From NCBI GenBank assembly GCA_015232865.1, contig JADFYU010000003.1, forward strand, positions 1 to 64,000: DNA of 64,000 nucleotides. The letters run 5' to 3'. Within the stretch, counting starts at the first letter, position 1; each line of letters starts with the position of its first letter. Source of the DNA: Magnetococcales bacterium (lineage in GTDB: Bacteria; Pseudomonadota; Magnetococcia; Magnetococcales; UBA8363). Shown piece after piece: positions 1 through 9,088 of this stretch. The position numbers and the translations under genes were made by a program. The notes under the pieces were generated by a model. It did no database searches and was not told the origin of the DNA. It worked only from the letters and a program-made list of their open reading frames with translations.

Positions 1-73
1 GATTAATGAAACTTTGGACGATGCCATCTCTTTGATAGCTTTCTATCTAAAGCGTTATTCCCGCCAGTCTGTA

Positions 74-760
74 CTAGAGTGGCACAGCAAAAAAGCGTAC
101 GACCGCTGCGCTATCGACACCCGGATCGATATCGGCCTGGGCCAGACCACTGGTCAAACGGCCATCATCCAAAGCCAGGTCCATCTCCAGGGCAATGGCG
201 CGAGGCAGATCGGAAAATTCGATCACGTTGAGAATATGGGCCGGCAATCGAACATGAGAATGGTTCTCCACCAGCCCACTGCCACTATTGGCAATCAAGT
301 CGACCGAACCGTATCGGCTCTGAAGGGAGAGAATGCCCCCCTCTGAACCAGCACCACCGCTGATCAGACCGGCAGCACTCAGATGATTCCGAACACAGAG
401 ACTCTCTGAGGCCAGATCCCCGGCCAGATCACTTTTATTGATCAGGCCGTTACCCACCCCGACCCCCACAGCCTGCTCCGGCAAATGGGTCGGAAAATGA
501 CAATGAGATGTCAAGACCCCTTGAAGATCTCCGCCTGCCAACGGCAGATCACCGGGCAGATAGTGAAATTTTTCTTTGAAAAAACGGCTGCTGGCGGAAA
601 GATCCCGAGCCATGGCCAGCAACTCTTTGGCATACATGCTGTTGATGAGAGATTGGCCCAACATCAGCCCCGCCCCCACCAGCATACTGGCGATAACCAT
701 GACCATGGCCATCTCGATCAGGGTGAATCCCCCCTGGATTGTTCGACTGACCCGGCCCAT
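74..760 (-). CDS. Prepilin-like protein with N-terminal methylation/cleavage motif
   Basis: About 228 residues. The N-terminus carries a type IV prepilin signature: a short basic leader, then GG|FTLIEMAMVMVIASML, a processing site followed by a hydrophobic helix with Glu at +5. Such proteins are cut by prepilin peptidase and assemble into type IV pili or type II secretion pseudopili. The rest is not recognised. An ATG 11 codons upstream (793) is in frame, but it lies inside the preceding gene; the ATG at 760 sits just after that gene's stop and is preceded by a G-rich stretch. It follows a second, larger prepilin-like gene on the same strand, so the two are probably co-transcribed and minor-pilin-like. 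Exact role is not assignable. Confidence 0.75.
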   Translation of the reverse strand: MGRVSRTIQGGFTLIEMAMVMVIASMLVGAGLMLGQSLINSMYAKELLAMARDLSASSRFFKEKFHYLPGDLPLAGGDLQGVLTSHCHFPTHLPEQAVGVGVGNGLINKSDLAGDLASESLCVRNHLSAAGLISGGAGSEGGILSLQSRYGSVDLIANSGSGLVENHSHVRLPAHILNVIEFSDLPRAIALEMDLALDDGRLTSGLAQADIDPGVDSAAVVRFFAVPL

Positions 761-761
761 T

Positions 762-2069
762 TCAGTTTGCCCCCGTACAACGGCTATCACCACCCATGGA
801 GGTGGCGGTCATGGAACTGCTCACATCATCCCCGCCCTGACACTGCCTGTCCGGGCCTCGACTAAAAAATCGACCCTGTTTTTCATCCCAAAGATACGCC
901 TCTCCCCAGGGATCGTTGGCAAATCCGGCGGCGATAAAGGGACGCTGGGTGGTTTTGCCGGTCAGAACCGCCAGTGCCGACTCGCCCGACTCGCCACCTT
1001 GTTGGTTTTGATCGAGGAAATGATAACCGATCCTCGGATCGATGTTGGGGGCGGCGACATTGAAGGGATCGAGAAAATGGTTCTGTCGTTTTTTCCCGCC
1101 CTCTGCCGAAACCTCCCGCTCCTGTCGGTCCCATAGATCGCCCAATCGACCGTCCCCCTGCAACTCACCGTCACCGGCCGGGGTGGTTTGGGGGAAATTA
1201 TCCACATAGGTGATCAGATAACCATTAAAACGGTGGGCGGCCTCGTCGAGAATTTTCAGATCGGCCTGGGCTATCTCCGTGAAAGATTGCGAGGGTTGTC
1301 TCGACTCCAGGAGTAGATTACTCCGTCCCATTACCAGCAGGATATCGTCAAACTCTCCACGAACGGTGCCATCCGAATCGGTATAACCGGCCTGCTCATT
1401 ATGGTCCCGCTCGACAAAACGATCATCGCCGTCGTGGTTTTCATTTTCATCCAGATCGACCCCCGGCCGAGTGACGTTCCGGGTGCCTTTGATCGAATAA
1501 CCGCCAAAACCGTTGGGACCGTGGGAGACGACCACCAGAACCGCATCCCGCCGACTGCCCGACTCCCGACCGTTATGATCGCGCCGGATGACGGTCAGGG
1601 AACCGCTGCGGCTGAAATCAGACTGTTGCGGGCGAGCCGTTCCCCATGCACTATTCGCAGAATCATCCAGATGATAGGTAAAATAGCGGTCCCAACCATC
1701 CAGCACCGTCCGCTTTTGCAAACCCAAGGTCACATAGGGCAACACCCCCTGATCGGCCAGACATCCCTGATCGGCCTCGGTGCCATTTTTTAGATTTTCA
1801 ACCCCATCAAGAGGCGTGGAGCCATCCACCGATTCGATTTGATCCGGACAAGGCAGGCGATTTTGTGAGGGGTTTTGATTCAGGTAGGTTTGGAGCGCCT
1901 GCTGGATGATTTCCAACCGCTTATGGGTAACCGACAGGGCCGTATTGTCCTGAAGCGCCTTCATGGTTGTCATGCCCATGGTCAAGAGGATGCCTGCCAA
2001 CAAGATGACCACCGCCATCTGTGTCAATGTAAATCCCCGCTGAGATCCTCCAGATGGACTGATTTCCAT
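762..2069 (-). CDS. Large prepilin-like protein (type IV pilus/pseudopilus minor component)
   Basis: About 435 residues. Near the start is RGFTLTQMAVVILLAGIL, a prepilin processing motif and helix, but the usual Glu at +5 is replaced by Gln, which is tolerated mainly in some minor pilins. The rest is long, polar and Asp/Gly/Asn-rich and unrecognised. The ATG at 2069 has a good ribosome binding site (GAGG about 5 nt upstream); a longer reading frame from 2123 runs into the rpsU terminator region, so I reject it. The gene starts about 50 bp beyond that terminator and ends 1 bp before the next prepilin-like gene, suggesting a two-gene operon. An adhesin-like tip pilin is possible but is inference. 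Confidence 0.72.
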   Translation of the reverse strand: MEISPSGGSQRGFTLTQMAVVILLAGILLTMGMTTMKALQDNTALSVTHKRLEIIQQALQTYLNQNPSQNRLPCPDQIESVDGSTPLDGVENLKNGTEADQGCLADQGVLPYVTLGLQKRTVLDGWDRYFTYHLDDSANSAWGTARPQQSDFSRSGSLTVIRRDHNGRESGSRRDAVLVVVSHGPNGFGGYSIKGTRNVTRPGVDLDENENHDGDDRFVERDHNEQAGYTDSDGTVRGEFDDILLVMGRSNLLLESRQPSQSFTEIAQADLKILDEAAHRFNGYLITYVDNFPQTTPAGDGELQGDGRLGDLWDRQEREVSAEGGKKRQNHFLDPFNVAAPNIDPRIGYHFLDQNQQGGESGESALAVLTGKTTQRPFIAAGFANDPWGEAYLWDEKQGRFFSRGPDRQCQGGDDVSSSMTATSMGGDSRCTGAN

Positions 2070-2121
2070 TTTTCCTCGTTTGTTGACAATCAATAGCCGG
2101 GCAATCAAAACAAAAAATAAC

Positions 2122-2160
2122 ACAAAAACCCCAGCGGAATAATCACGCTGAGGTTTTTGT
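2122..2160 (-). terminator. Rho-independent terminator of rpsU
   Basis: A hairpin with arms ACAAAAACCCCAGCG and CGCTGAGGTTTTTGT (one mismatch) and a loop of about 10 nt. Read on the minus strand it ends in a T-rich tail, as expected for an intrinsic terminator downstream of rpsU. It also separates rpsU from the prepilin genes. Confidence 0.8.
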
Positions 2161-2236
2161 AATCAATGAATGCTCTTTTGTCGAGGATAATCGACTTCTG
2201 AAAAATCCATCCAGGCCGTAGCCGGAAGGCAAAAGA

Positions 2237-2428
2237 TCAGTTCACTGTGCGGCGAATTTTCTTACGCAAACGACGAACGGCTTCCGCCTGCTTCCGGCGT
2301 TTTCTTTCGGAAGGTTTTTCGAAAAATTTACGTTTTTTCATTTCCCGAAACATTCCTTCACGGATCATTTTTTTCTTCAGAACCCGGATAGCCTGGTCAA
2401 CATTGTTGTCGTATACGTCAATCCTCAC
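2237..2428 (-). CDS. rpsU: 30S ribosomal protein S21
   Basis: A 63-residue, very basic protein. The family pattern is clear: [20 protein letters not shown] at the N-terminus, a central [18 protein letters not shown] segment, then Arg/Lys-rich repeats to the end. S21 sits in the 30S platform near the anti-Shine-Dalgarno end of 16S rRNA and assists initiation. The start codon is GTG (2428), preceded by AGGAG with about 9 nt spacing. Length matches bacterial S21 (about 60-70 aa). It is followed by its own hairpin terminator and preceded by the degP gene on the same strand, so it is probably a single-gene unit. Confidence 0.95.
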   Translation of the reverse strand: MRIDVYDNNVDQAIRVLKKKMIREGMFREMKKRKFFEKPSERKRRKQAEAVRRLRKKIRRTVN

Positions 2429-2627
2429 AAAAACACACTCCTACTCATTTGTCGGTGGTATCAATATTTGAGCGGCAAACACTAAACAATTCCTCAACAC
2501 ATTACAAGTGAATACCGGCTCAATCCCTTTTTTTTTTATGGCCCGTTGAAATCCAACGGGCCAACCTCTGCTTATCTTGTTTCTATCTTATTATTTTCAA
2601 TGAAAATAATAATTTTTCTACCCCCAT

Positions 2628-4061
2628 CTATTTCCGTGGAATCTGGATAGCCAAAAAGTGCGGATCTCCGCCTCTCAACAGCAAAATCAGCAAATTTCTA
2701 CCCGGAGTCTGATCTTTTGTTGCCTCGGAAAAGTCCGACAAAGAGCGAATCGGCTTGCGGTCGATCTCGACAATGACATCTCTCGTCTGAATTTCAGAAT
2801 GGGCGGAAACGCTGTTTTTATCCACTTCCGCCACCACCACCCCCTGAGTTCCTTCGGGAAGAGAGAGCTGTTCGCTGAGTCCCGGATTGATCGGCTGAAC
2901 GGTCAGACCAAGAGCGGAAACCACGTCACGTCGGTTTGGCGCTGCTTTACCGTGGACCGGGGCCTCCTCTTCCTCTTCCATCTCGGCGATGACAACCCGA
3001 ATGGTCTGGTTGCGACCATTGCGAAAAATTTCCATGGGAACCGACTCTCCAACCGGGGTCCGGGCCACAATAGCCGGAAGCTCTTTCATCCGGTGCACAT
3101 CCTGACCGTTAAAACGAAGAATGACATCCCCTGCCTTCACCCCCGCCTTCAGAGCCGGGCTGTCGGATTCGACACTGGCCACCAACGCCCCCTGTTTTTC
3201 GGGCATGCCCAGAGCCTTGGCCAACTCCGGCGTTACGGTTTGAATTCGTACACCCAACCAGCCACGAGTCACCCGACCGCTCTCCTTGAGTTGAGAGATG
3301 ACCGGTTTGGCCATATTGACCGGAATGGCAAAGCCAATCCCCATACTTCCCCCTGAGCGGGAAAAAATGGCGGTATTGATACCGATCACCTCGCCGTCCA
3401 GGTTAAAGAGCGGGCCACCGGAGTTGCCCGGATTGATGGCGGCGTCGGTCTGAATATAGTTGTCATAAGGTCCGCTACCGATCATCCGACCCTTGGCGGA
3501 GATAATTCCAGCCGTCACCGTCGCATCCAAACCAAAAGGGTTACCGATCGCCACCACCCAGGAACCAACCTCGGCCTTGCTTGAATCTCCCAGATTGGCC
3601 GCCGGCAACGACTCGTCCGCCTCAATACGAATCAAGGCCAGGTCCGTTTTGGAATCACGCCCGACCACCTTGGCTGAAAATTCCCGTTCATCGAACAGAC
3701 GAACAGTGATCTCGTCCGCATCCGCTACCACATGGTTGTTGGTGACGATATACCCCTTGGCGTCAATCAACACCCCAGACCCCAAACTGCGGGATTGCAG
3801 GCTTTCCTTGGGCATATTATCCAGGAATTGGCGAAAAAACTCTTCGAAGGGAGAGTTGCGCAAGCCGTTGGGCAGCTCGTTTTCATTGTCTGAGACCAGA
3901 TTTTGGCTGGTACTGATATTCACCACCACCGGCTTAAGCTTTTTGACCAGGGGAACCAGATCGGGAAAAGAGGCGGCCTGGGTAGAAGTCGGTGAAAAGA
4001 GAGAGAGAGAGAACAGTGCAAAAACAATCAAACCGCATCGAAATTGGACTTTTATATTCAT
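2628..4061 (-). CDS. degP: Periplasmic serine protease Do (DegP/HtrA/MucD family)
   Basis: 477 residues. A signal peptide covers roughly residues 1-30 (ending TQAAS). The trypsin-like domain has the full triad: His110 (TNNHVVADAD), Asp140 (DSKTDLALI) and Ser214 (NPGNSGGPLF). Two PDZ domains follow, about 275-365 and 385-475, the first with GWLGVRIQTV. The family degrades or chaperones misfolded envelope proteins. It is the last gene of the rpoE-rseA-rseC-degP run, which is the MucD position in pseudomonads, so sigma-E control is likely by context. No intrinsic terminator is obvious beyond it. Length is typical. Confidence 0.95.
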   Translation of the reverse strand: MNIKVQFRCGLIVFALFSLSLFSPTSTQAASFPDLVPLVKKLKPVVVNISTSQNLVSDNENELPNGLRNSPFEEFFRQFLDNMPKESLQSRSLGSGVLIDAKGYIVTNNHVVADADEITVRLFDEREFSAKVVGRDSKTDLALIRIEADESLPAANLGDSSKAEVGSWVVAIGNPFGLDATVTAGIISAKGRMIGSGPYDNYIQTDAAINPGNSGGPLFNLDGEVIGINTAIFSRSGGSMGIGFAIPVNMAKPVISQLKESGRVTRGWLGVRIQTVTPELAKALGMPEKQGALVASVESDSPALKAGVKAGDVILRFNGQDVHRMKELPAIVARTPVGESVPMEIFRNGRNQTIRVVIAEMEEEEEAPVHGKAAPNRRDVVSALGLTVQPINPGLSEQLSLPEGTQGVVVAEVDKNSVSAHSEIQTRDVIVEIDRKPIRSLSDFSEATKDQTPGRNLLILLLRGGDPHFLAIQIPRK

Positions 4062-4140
4062 CTATTTTTCCTATCTAATCCTCATCATATTGACAGACAA
4101 TCTCCAATTACGCCCAAAACAACTACGACCACTTAGGAGT

Positions 4141-4614
4141 CTAGCATTTATCGCCTTGATCGAAGCCGGTCAAGATTTTCCGAATAACAGGGCGACGACC
4201 CTCATCCCCTTCCAGATAATCGTTGAGCCTGGAAAGCCACCAAAAGGTCAAGACCAGGGCGGCCACGCCAACCAGCCCACCAAGCCCCTCGGCCAAATCC
4301 GCCGCCACGCCAAACCGCACGGCCAGATAACGGCCCAGAACGCCAAAAAAAATCAACGAGATAATGGGAAGAACATAAACCAGGAAGGAGGCCTTCAACA
4401 ACTGTTGCTCAGAAATTTCCAACTCAACCCGCTGACCGACTTTGGCCCCGAGAGGGTTCAAGACCCTAATCGGAGCCTCGCGCTTGCCGCCACCGACGGA
4501 GAGGACCGAGCAACTGGCCTCGGCGTGACAAGAACCGCAGGCACTTTTGCGTTGTCCACTGACCAGGGCATATCGCCCCTCTTCGGCGATGACTATAACC
4601 TCTTCACGCAACAT
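4141..4614 (-). CDS. rseC: SoxR-reducing / sigma-E regulator RseC family protein
   Basis: 157 residues. The N-terminal domain has the conserved cysteine cluster SACGSCHAEASC (C..C.....C), then two adjacent membrane helices at about 74-92 and 108-127 with a short connector, the RseC/MucC architecture. RseC modulates sigma-E activity, and in E. coli also takes part in reducing SoxR with the Rsx complex. It lies between rseA and degP on the same strand, and rseB is absent. Identification from the Cys motif, two-helix topology and context is strong. Confidence 0.88.
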   Translation of the reverse strand: MLREEVIVIAEEGRYALVSGQRKSACGSCHAEASCSVLSVGGGKREAPIRVLNPLGAKVGQRVELEISEQQLLKASFLVYVLPIISLIFFGVLGRYLAVRFGVAADLAEGLGGLVGVAALVLTFWWLSRLNDYLEGDEGRRPVIRKILTGFDQGDKC

Positions 4615-4772
4615 GACCGATCACCTTGATGGAGGGATAAGGCGGGGAGAACCAACAAGGGCGACCAAGAGAGCCGTACGGCATTCAAGACGAACAAAAC
4701 GTTCATAACAGGCCTTTTCAAATCAAAAAAACCCATCACCAACCTTCAAGAACAATAGGAAATGAAAATGAC

Positions 4773-5162
4773 TCAGGACCGTTCCAGACCTCTTTCGTCA
4801 AAAAGGTGGACGATCTCCTGAGAAGAGTCGGAACAATCGTCAGGTTCCGCCGTCAAACCGGGAGAGGCCAGCAGGGTACTGACCATCAAGGCCGGAACAC
4901 CAAAACGAATCAGCCGTTTGCTCAAACGCCGCCGGGCCGGGGTCATTTTTTCGTTATTGATGGCCAACATCACCGATTGAGTCAGGGTTTCCGGATCACA
5001 AAGGGCAAAATTTCCAGCAACGGCGCCCTGAATCATGGCTAAATGGCCCATGACCCGGCAACAATCATCGCACTGTAAAAGATGATTCGTAACAGCACCG
5101 ACAATAACGGATTCCAATTCGCCATCGATAAATGCTGAAACCAACTCTGGATTGCAACTCAT
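4773..5162 (-). CDS. rseA: Anti-sigma-E factor, RseA-like with zinc-type motif
   Basis: About 129 residues. The N-terminal region SCNPELVSAFIDGEL is typical of RseA N-domains. It is followed by HLLQCDDC, an H-x3-C-x2-C pattern as in zinc-binding anti-sigma (ZAS) domains. A single membrane helix lies at about 90-107 and the periplasmic tail is very short (about 25 residues). It should hold sigma-E at the inner membrane. I chose the ATG at 5162 because AAGGGG lies about 7 nt upstream; an ATG two codons earlier would sit directly on that site, and the longer frame from 5297 looks non-coding. The short periplasmic part fits the absence of rseB. Confidence 0.82.
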   Translation of the reverse strand: MSCNPELVSAFIDGELESVIVGAVTNHLLQCDDCCRVMGHLAMIQGAVAGNFALCDPETLTQSVMLAINNEKMTPARRRLSKRLIRFGVPALMVSTLLASPGLTAEPDDCSDSSQEIVHLFDERGLERS

Positions 5163-5331
5163 CTCCATCCCCTTTTCAAAAAAATCCAATCGATCCGATT
5201 CCCGATTTAATTCCAACGACCGAATCCTGGTTGAACCTGGATCCAACCCTCTATTGCCACCCAACGGATGAACCGACTCAATCTGAGACAAACCCACTTG
5301 AAAAATTAACTGCTTTTATACAGATTCGCCA

Positions 5332-5949
5332 CTAATTTTCCAAATATTTCTGCATCAGGGTGACAATCTCCTGACGGCCCCGAAAAATCCGTGATCGGAC
5401 CGTCCCAATCGGACAGTCCATATCACGAGCTATCTCCTCATAGGAGAATCCCTCGACATCCCGCATCAAAATGGCCTTTTTCATCAAAGGGGCCAGGGTA
5501 TTGATGGCATTATTGAGATTGCCGATCATCTCCTGGCGCAGAGCCATTCGTTCCGGTGTATTATAATCCCGCATTTGGGGGGCCACACGATCGGCCTCTT
5601 CCAACTCCATATCATTCAGGTTGATTCCACGGCTTGCCGACATCAAATGGTTTTTTGCCGTATTGATGGCAATCCGGTATAACCAGGTATAAAAAGCCGA
5701 ATCGCCCCGAAAACTGTCTAAAGCACGATAGGCTTTGATAAATGACTCTTGAGTCAGATCCCGCACTCGGTCCGCATCGGAGACCGTGCGCGAAATAACA
5801 GAGGCTATTTTTCCTTGGTAACGACGAACCAAAATCTCAAACGCCTTTTTATCGCCGCCTTGAGCCTGTTGAACAAGCAGCTTGTCCGCCTCATTGATCG
5901 GAGGAGATTCGTCGCCTTCGCTGTTGCTATACACTGTAGACACCGCCAT
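5332..5949 (-). CDS. rpoE: RNA polymerase sigma-E factor (ECF family)
   Basis: About 205 residues from ATG 5949. Region 2 is recognisable (KKAFEILVRRYQGKI; DLTQESFIKAYRALDSFRG; AFYTWLYRIAINTAKNHL). Region 4 follows with a helix-turn-helix (EGFSYEEIARDMDCPIGTVRSRIFRGRQ). This is the RpoE/AlgU subgroup, which directs envelope-stress transcription. rseA follows 170 bp downstream and nadB is divergent, as in E. coli. The start is uncertain: no good ribosome binding site precedes 5949 or the alternative ATG at 6036, and conserved sequence only begins about 20 codons in. Confidence 0.93.
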   Translation of the reverse strand: MAVSTVYSNSEGDESPPINEADKLLVQQAQGGDKKAFEILVRRYQGKIASVISRTVSDADRVRDLTQESFIKAYRALDSFRGDSAFYTWLYRIAINTAKNHLMSASRGINLNDMELEEADRVAPQMRDYNTPERMALRQEMIGNLNNAINTLAPLMKKAILMRDVEGFSYEEIARDMDCPIGTVRSRIFRGRQEIVTLMQKYLEN

Positions 5950-6056
5950 TCTTGAAAAGTTCAGAATATGATACCACTCTGTTATCGGTATCTCTTCTCT
6001 GCTATGATGGTTTACTGTTCGCAATGTCGCAACCATTTATTTGATAGGTTTTTAGA

Positions 6057-7691
6057 ATGAGCACTGAATTTCCGCAAAAAAATCATTCGCAGGCCGATTT
6101 TCTGGTCATCGGAGGTGGTATCGCCGGGTTTGATCTTGCCCTGCGGTTGGCACTACACGGTACGGTTGATCTTCTGACAAAAACCGAAATTGGGGAGTCC
6201 AACAGTCGATATGCCCAGGGTGGTATCGCTGCCGTACTCGATCCGAAAGACCGGGCTGAAGCCCACATTGCCGACACGCTGGAGGCCGGAGCCGGTCTCT
6301 GCCACGAATCTTCCGCCCGCTTTGTCGTCGAAAAAGGACCGGGCGCCATTCGTCATCTCATCGATCTGGGCGTCCCCTTCTCCCGTGAATCCGACGGCAA
6401 CTATCACCTCACCCAGGAAGGGGGGCACTCCGCACGCCGGGTCATCCACTCCGCCGATGCGACCGGTCTGGCCGTCATGGAGACCCTGCAGACATTGGTG
6501 GAAAAACAGCCAAACATCCGACTCCATCAAAACAGAATGGCCATCGATCTGGTAACCGCTCACAAGGTCGGTCACTTTGTTCCCGGCCAGGAAAACCGCT
6601 GCTATGGCTGCTACGCCCTGGACCTGAACCATTCACGGGTCATTACCCATCAAGCTCGCTTTACCATCCTGGCGACCGGTGGGGCCGGCAAGGTCTATCT
6701 CTACACCTCCAACCCCGACTCCGCCAGTGGGGACGGCATTGCCATGGCCTACCGAGCCGGATGCCGGGTCGCCAACATGGAGTTCATCCAGTTCCACCCC
6801 ACCTGCCTCTTTCACCCGGAGGCCAAATCCTTTCTGATCTCCGAAGCGGTTCGCGGCGAAGGGGGGATATTGATCCGCAGAGACGGTACCCGCTTTATGG
6901 ATGAGCATCATCCCAAAGGGGAGTTGGCCCCACGGGATATCGTCGCCAGAGCCATCGACTATGAGATGAAACGATCTGGTGAGGATTGCGTTTTCCTGGA
7001 CATTACCGCCAAAGGCGAGGATTTCCTGAAAGCCCATTTCCCCAATATTTTAGCCAAGTGCGCCTCCTTGGGCATCGACATCGTCCAGCAACCGATTCCG
7101 GTGGTGCCCGCCGCCCACTACATCTGTGGCGGCGTGATCACCGGCCTGGATGGTTCGACGGATCTGGACGGACTCTATGCGGTCGGCGAAGTGACCCATA
7201 CCGGACTGCATGGAGCCAACCGATTGGCTTCCAACAGTATTTTGGAGTGCCTGGTTTTTGCGGAATCCGCCTATAACGCCATCTCCAAACGATTTGAATC
7301 GCCACAGAAGAGCTACCATCCCAATATTCCACCCTGGGACAGCTTTGATAACGACGACAGCGAGGAGGCCATTCTCATCACCCAAAACTGGGATGAAATC
7401 CGCCGGTTTATGGGCAACTATGTCGGGATTGTCCGCTCGGACCGCCGCCTGGCCAGAGCCAGACGGCGAATTGAAATGTTACAGCAGGAGATCAACGAAT
7501 ATTATTGGAACTGTAAAATCACCCCGGATCTGATCGAGCTGCGCAACATAGCCCTGATCGCCTCCCTGATCATCCGGTCATCCATTCACCGCAAAGAGAG
7601 TCGAGGTCTGCACTATACCACCAACTATCCAGAACGAAATGATCGAGAGTGGAAAAAAGACACCATTCTACCCATCAATCAATCCCTTTAA
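6057..7691 (+). CDS. nadB: L-aspartate oxidase
   Basis: 544 residues, the usual size. The FAD-binding GGGIAGFDLALRLAL motif is at about 19-33. Family signatures follow: NSRYAQGGIAAV, ESDGNYHLTQEGGHSARRVIHSADATG, a substrate region with MEFIQFHPTCLF, and GLHGANRLASNSILECLVF near residue 390. A C-terminal helical domain completes the fold. It oxidises L-aspartate to iminoaspartate, the first step of NAD synthesis; NadA and NadC are not in the window. It is divergent from rpoE across a ~107-bp spacer. A TATGAT element at 6003-6008 could be its -10 box, but no good -35 is visible. Confidence 0.97.
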   Translation: MSTEFPQKNHSQADFLVIGGGIAGFDLALRLALHGTVDLLTKTEIGESNSRYAQGGIAAVLDPKDRAEAHIADTLEAGAGLCHESSARFVVEKGPGAIRHLIDLGVPFSRESDGNYHLTQEGGHSARRVIHSADATGLAVMETLQTLVEKQPNIRLHQNRMAIDLVTAHKVGHFVPGQENRCYGCYALDLNHSRVITHQARFTILATGGAGKVYLYTSNPDSASGDGIAMAYRAGCRVANMEFIQFHPTCLFHPEAKSFLISEAVRGEGGILIRRDGTRFMDEHHPKGELAPRDIVARAIDYEMKRSGEDCVFLDITAKGEDFLKAHFPNILAKCASLGIDIVQQPIPVVPAAHYICGGVITGLDGSTDLDGLYAVGEVTHTGLHGANRLASNSILECLVFAESAYNAISKRFESPQKSYHPNIPPWDSFDNDDSEEAILITQNWDEIRRFMGNYVGIVRSDRRLARARRRIEMLQQEINEYYWNCKITPDLIELRNIALIASLIIRSSIHRKESRGLHYTTNYPERNDREWKKDTILPINQSL

Positions 7692-7828
7692 CCCGGATTT
7701 GGCAGTGGGCGTGCTTTGCCAGGCCGGTTCAAGGTGTTGTGCCAGGGGTGGGGATCAACGGCCAGACCCAGATTATATTATTCATCGGTTTCTTCAGTAA
7801 AAACCGCTTTTTAGACAAGAGAGTGAAC

Positions 7829-8287
7829 ATGACATTTACAATTGGATCGTATGAAATACAAAAACGAAAAAAGAATATTCTACTCGGATTGGGATACAGC
7901 ATCGCACTGGCATTGGTGATCGGTTATGCCAACGGCTCCGGCATGGAAAGCTACAACGATTTTCTGCTTGGTTCGGTGGTCTTTTTCCTGGTATCCGCCA
8001 ACATCATCAACGGCTATCGCCATCTACAATGGCTCAAACTCATTACCACCCACCGAGTCGAAGAGGCGGAAGGTTCACTCAACTTTTACAAGGGGACGGA
8101 ACGGAGCACATTAAAATCCGACAACATCGCTCAACTTATCATCAAGAGAAAAAAGGGCGCTTTAATCACGATTATCGTCGTCCTCAATATTGGCAACAAG
8201 ATTCGCCTGGAAGGATATGACGATATGGAAGGGTTGCTGACCGTCCTCAAGAAGATTGCCTCGGATCAGGTCAAGATCAAGGAATAA
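7829..8287 (+). CDS. Small membrane protein of unknown function
   Basis: About 152 residues. Two hydrophobic segments lie near residues 19-35 and 44-60, followed by a soluble domain of about 90 residues alternating charged and beta-like stretches (LIIKRKKGALITIIVVLNIG; KIRLEGYDDMEGLLTVLKK). That layout resembles bacterial proteins with two helices and a PH-like domain, but I cannot confirm the family. I use the ATG at 7829, preceded by an AAGAGAG stretch; the longer frame from 7649 overlaps nadB and its extra part is not protein-like. It ends just before a palindromic repeat and converges on purN. Function unknown. Confidence 0.6.
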   Translation: MTFTIGSYEIQKRKKNILLGLGYSIALALVIGYANGSGMESYNDFLLGSVVFFLVSANIINGYRHLQWLKLITTHRVEEAEGSLNFYKGTERSTLKSDNIAQLIIKRKKGALITIIVVLNIGNKIRLEGYDDMEGLLTVLKKIASDQVKIKE

Positions 8288-8369
8288 GACGAAAAAAAGA
8301 GCAGAACCGCAGGTCGCTCTACCCTTTTCCGGAGGCTTCGACCGGACGCAGGCGGGCAAATCACGGTTC

Positions 8370-8413
8370 AACCTGGAAACGGCGGTTGTCGGCACCCACC
8401 GCCGTTTCCAGGT
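8370..8413. repeat. Palindromic repeat (REP-like), copy 1
   Basis: Perfect 17-bp inverted repeat with an 11-nt loop; the arm is AACCTGGAAACGGCGGT. It lies between the convergent 7829-8287 gene and purN, abutting the purN stop. Related sequences occur near 53701-53745 and 62081-62130. No T-run follows, so it is not a standard intrinsic terminator, although it could protect or end transcripts. Confidence 0.75.
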
Positions 8414-9088
8414 TCAAGAGATGGGCGGATTGATCAGGGCGGCCGAGGCTTGCGCGTCGCAGCCATCGATGACAACCCGCCCTTCCCGAATGGAGATCCG
8501 ATTCTCTGAGAACCAACGTACCGCTTGCGGATAGATTTGATGTTCCTGCTTGAGAATGCGGGCCGACAGACGATCTTCGTCATCATCCGCCAAAATCGGC
8601 ACCACTGCCTGGATGATGACAGGCCCGGTATCCATCCCCTCATCGACGAAATGGACCGTCGCCCCCGAAAAACGCACGCCGGCTTCGATGGCTCTCTGTT
8701 GAACATGCAAACCCGGAAAGGCCGGCAGCAGAGCCGGATGGATATTGATCAGGCGTTGGGCATAGTGCTGGACAAAAGCCGGAGTCAACAATCGCATGAA
8801 TCCGGCCAGACAGACCAGGTCGACCCGTGCCGCATCCAAAGCCCGGATCATGGCCAGATCAAAGGACTCACGACCGTCAAACCGCCGATGGTCGATCACC
8901 TGATTTTCAATCCCGTTTTTTTCCGCCCGTTGCAAACCGAAAGCGTCGGCGCGATTGCTCAAAACCAACACAATCTCGGCCTGGCTCTCAGCCAGTTGGC
9001 AACAATCGATCAATGCCTGAAGATTGGTCCCCCCGCCGGAAACCAGGACACCGATGCGCATGGGACGGGTTTTAGAAAATTCAGTCAA
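8414..9088 (-). CDS. purN: Phosphoribosylglycinamide formyltransferase
   Basis: About 224 residues from a TTG start, or 215 from the ATG at 9061. Family motifs: [19 protein letters not shown] at the N-terminus, the formyl-transfer region [25 protein letters not shown] with the catalytic Asn-His, and the Asp-containing loop [13 protein letters not shown]. It transfers a formyl group from 10-formyl-THF to GAR, step 3 of purine synthesis. It directly follows purM on the minus strand; the TTG frame overlaps the purM stop by 8 bp, suggesting coupling, while no binding site precedes the ATG. Confidence 0.95.
   Translation of the reverse strand: MTEFSKTRPMRIGVLVSGGGTNLQALIDCCQLAESQAEIVLVLSNRADAFGLQRAEKNGIENQVIDHRRFDGRESFDLAMIRALDAARVDLVCLAGFMRLLTPAFVQHYAQRLINIHPALLPAFPGLHVQQRAIEAGVRFSGATVHFVDEGMDTGPVIIQAVVPILADDDEDRLSARILKQEHQIYPQAVRWFSENRISIREGRVVIDGCDAQASAALINPPIS

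Noticed and set aside
1..73. Partial gene at the left edge
   Set aside because: No reading frame in the first 73 bases looks conserved.
2540..2562. GGCCCGTT/AACGGGCC hairpin downstream of degP
   Set aside because: T-run is on the wrong side for a minus-strand terminator, so I do not call one; the hairpin itself is real. The AT-only hairpin at 2588-2612 also lacks a proper tail.
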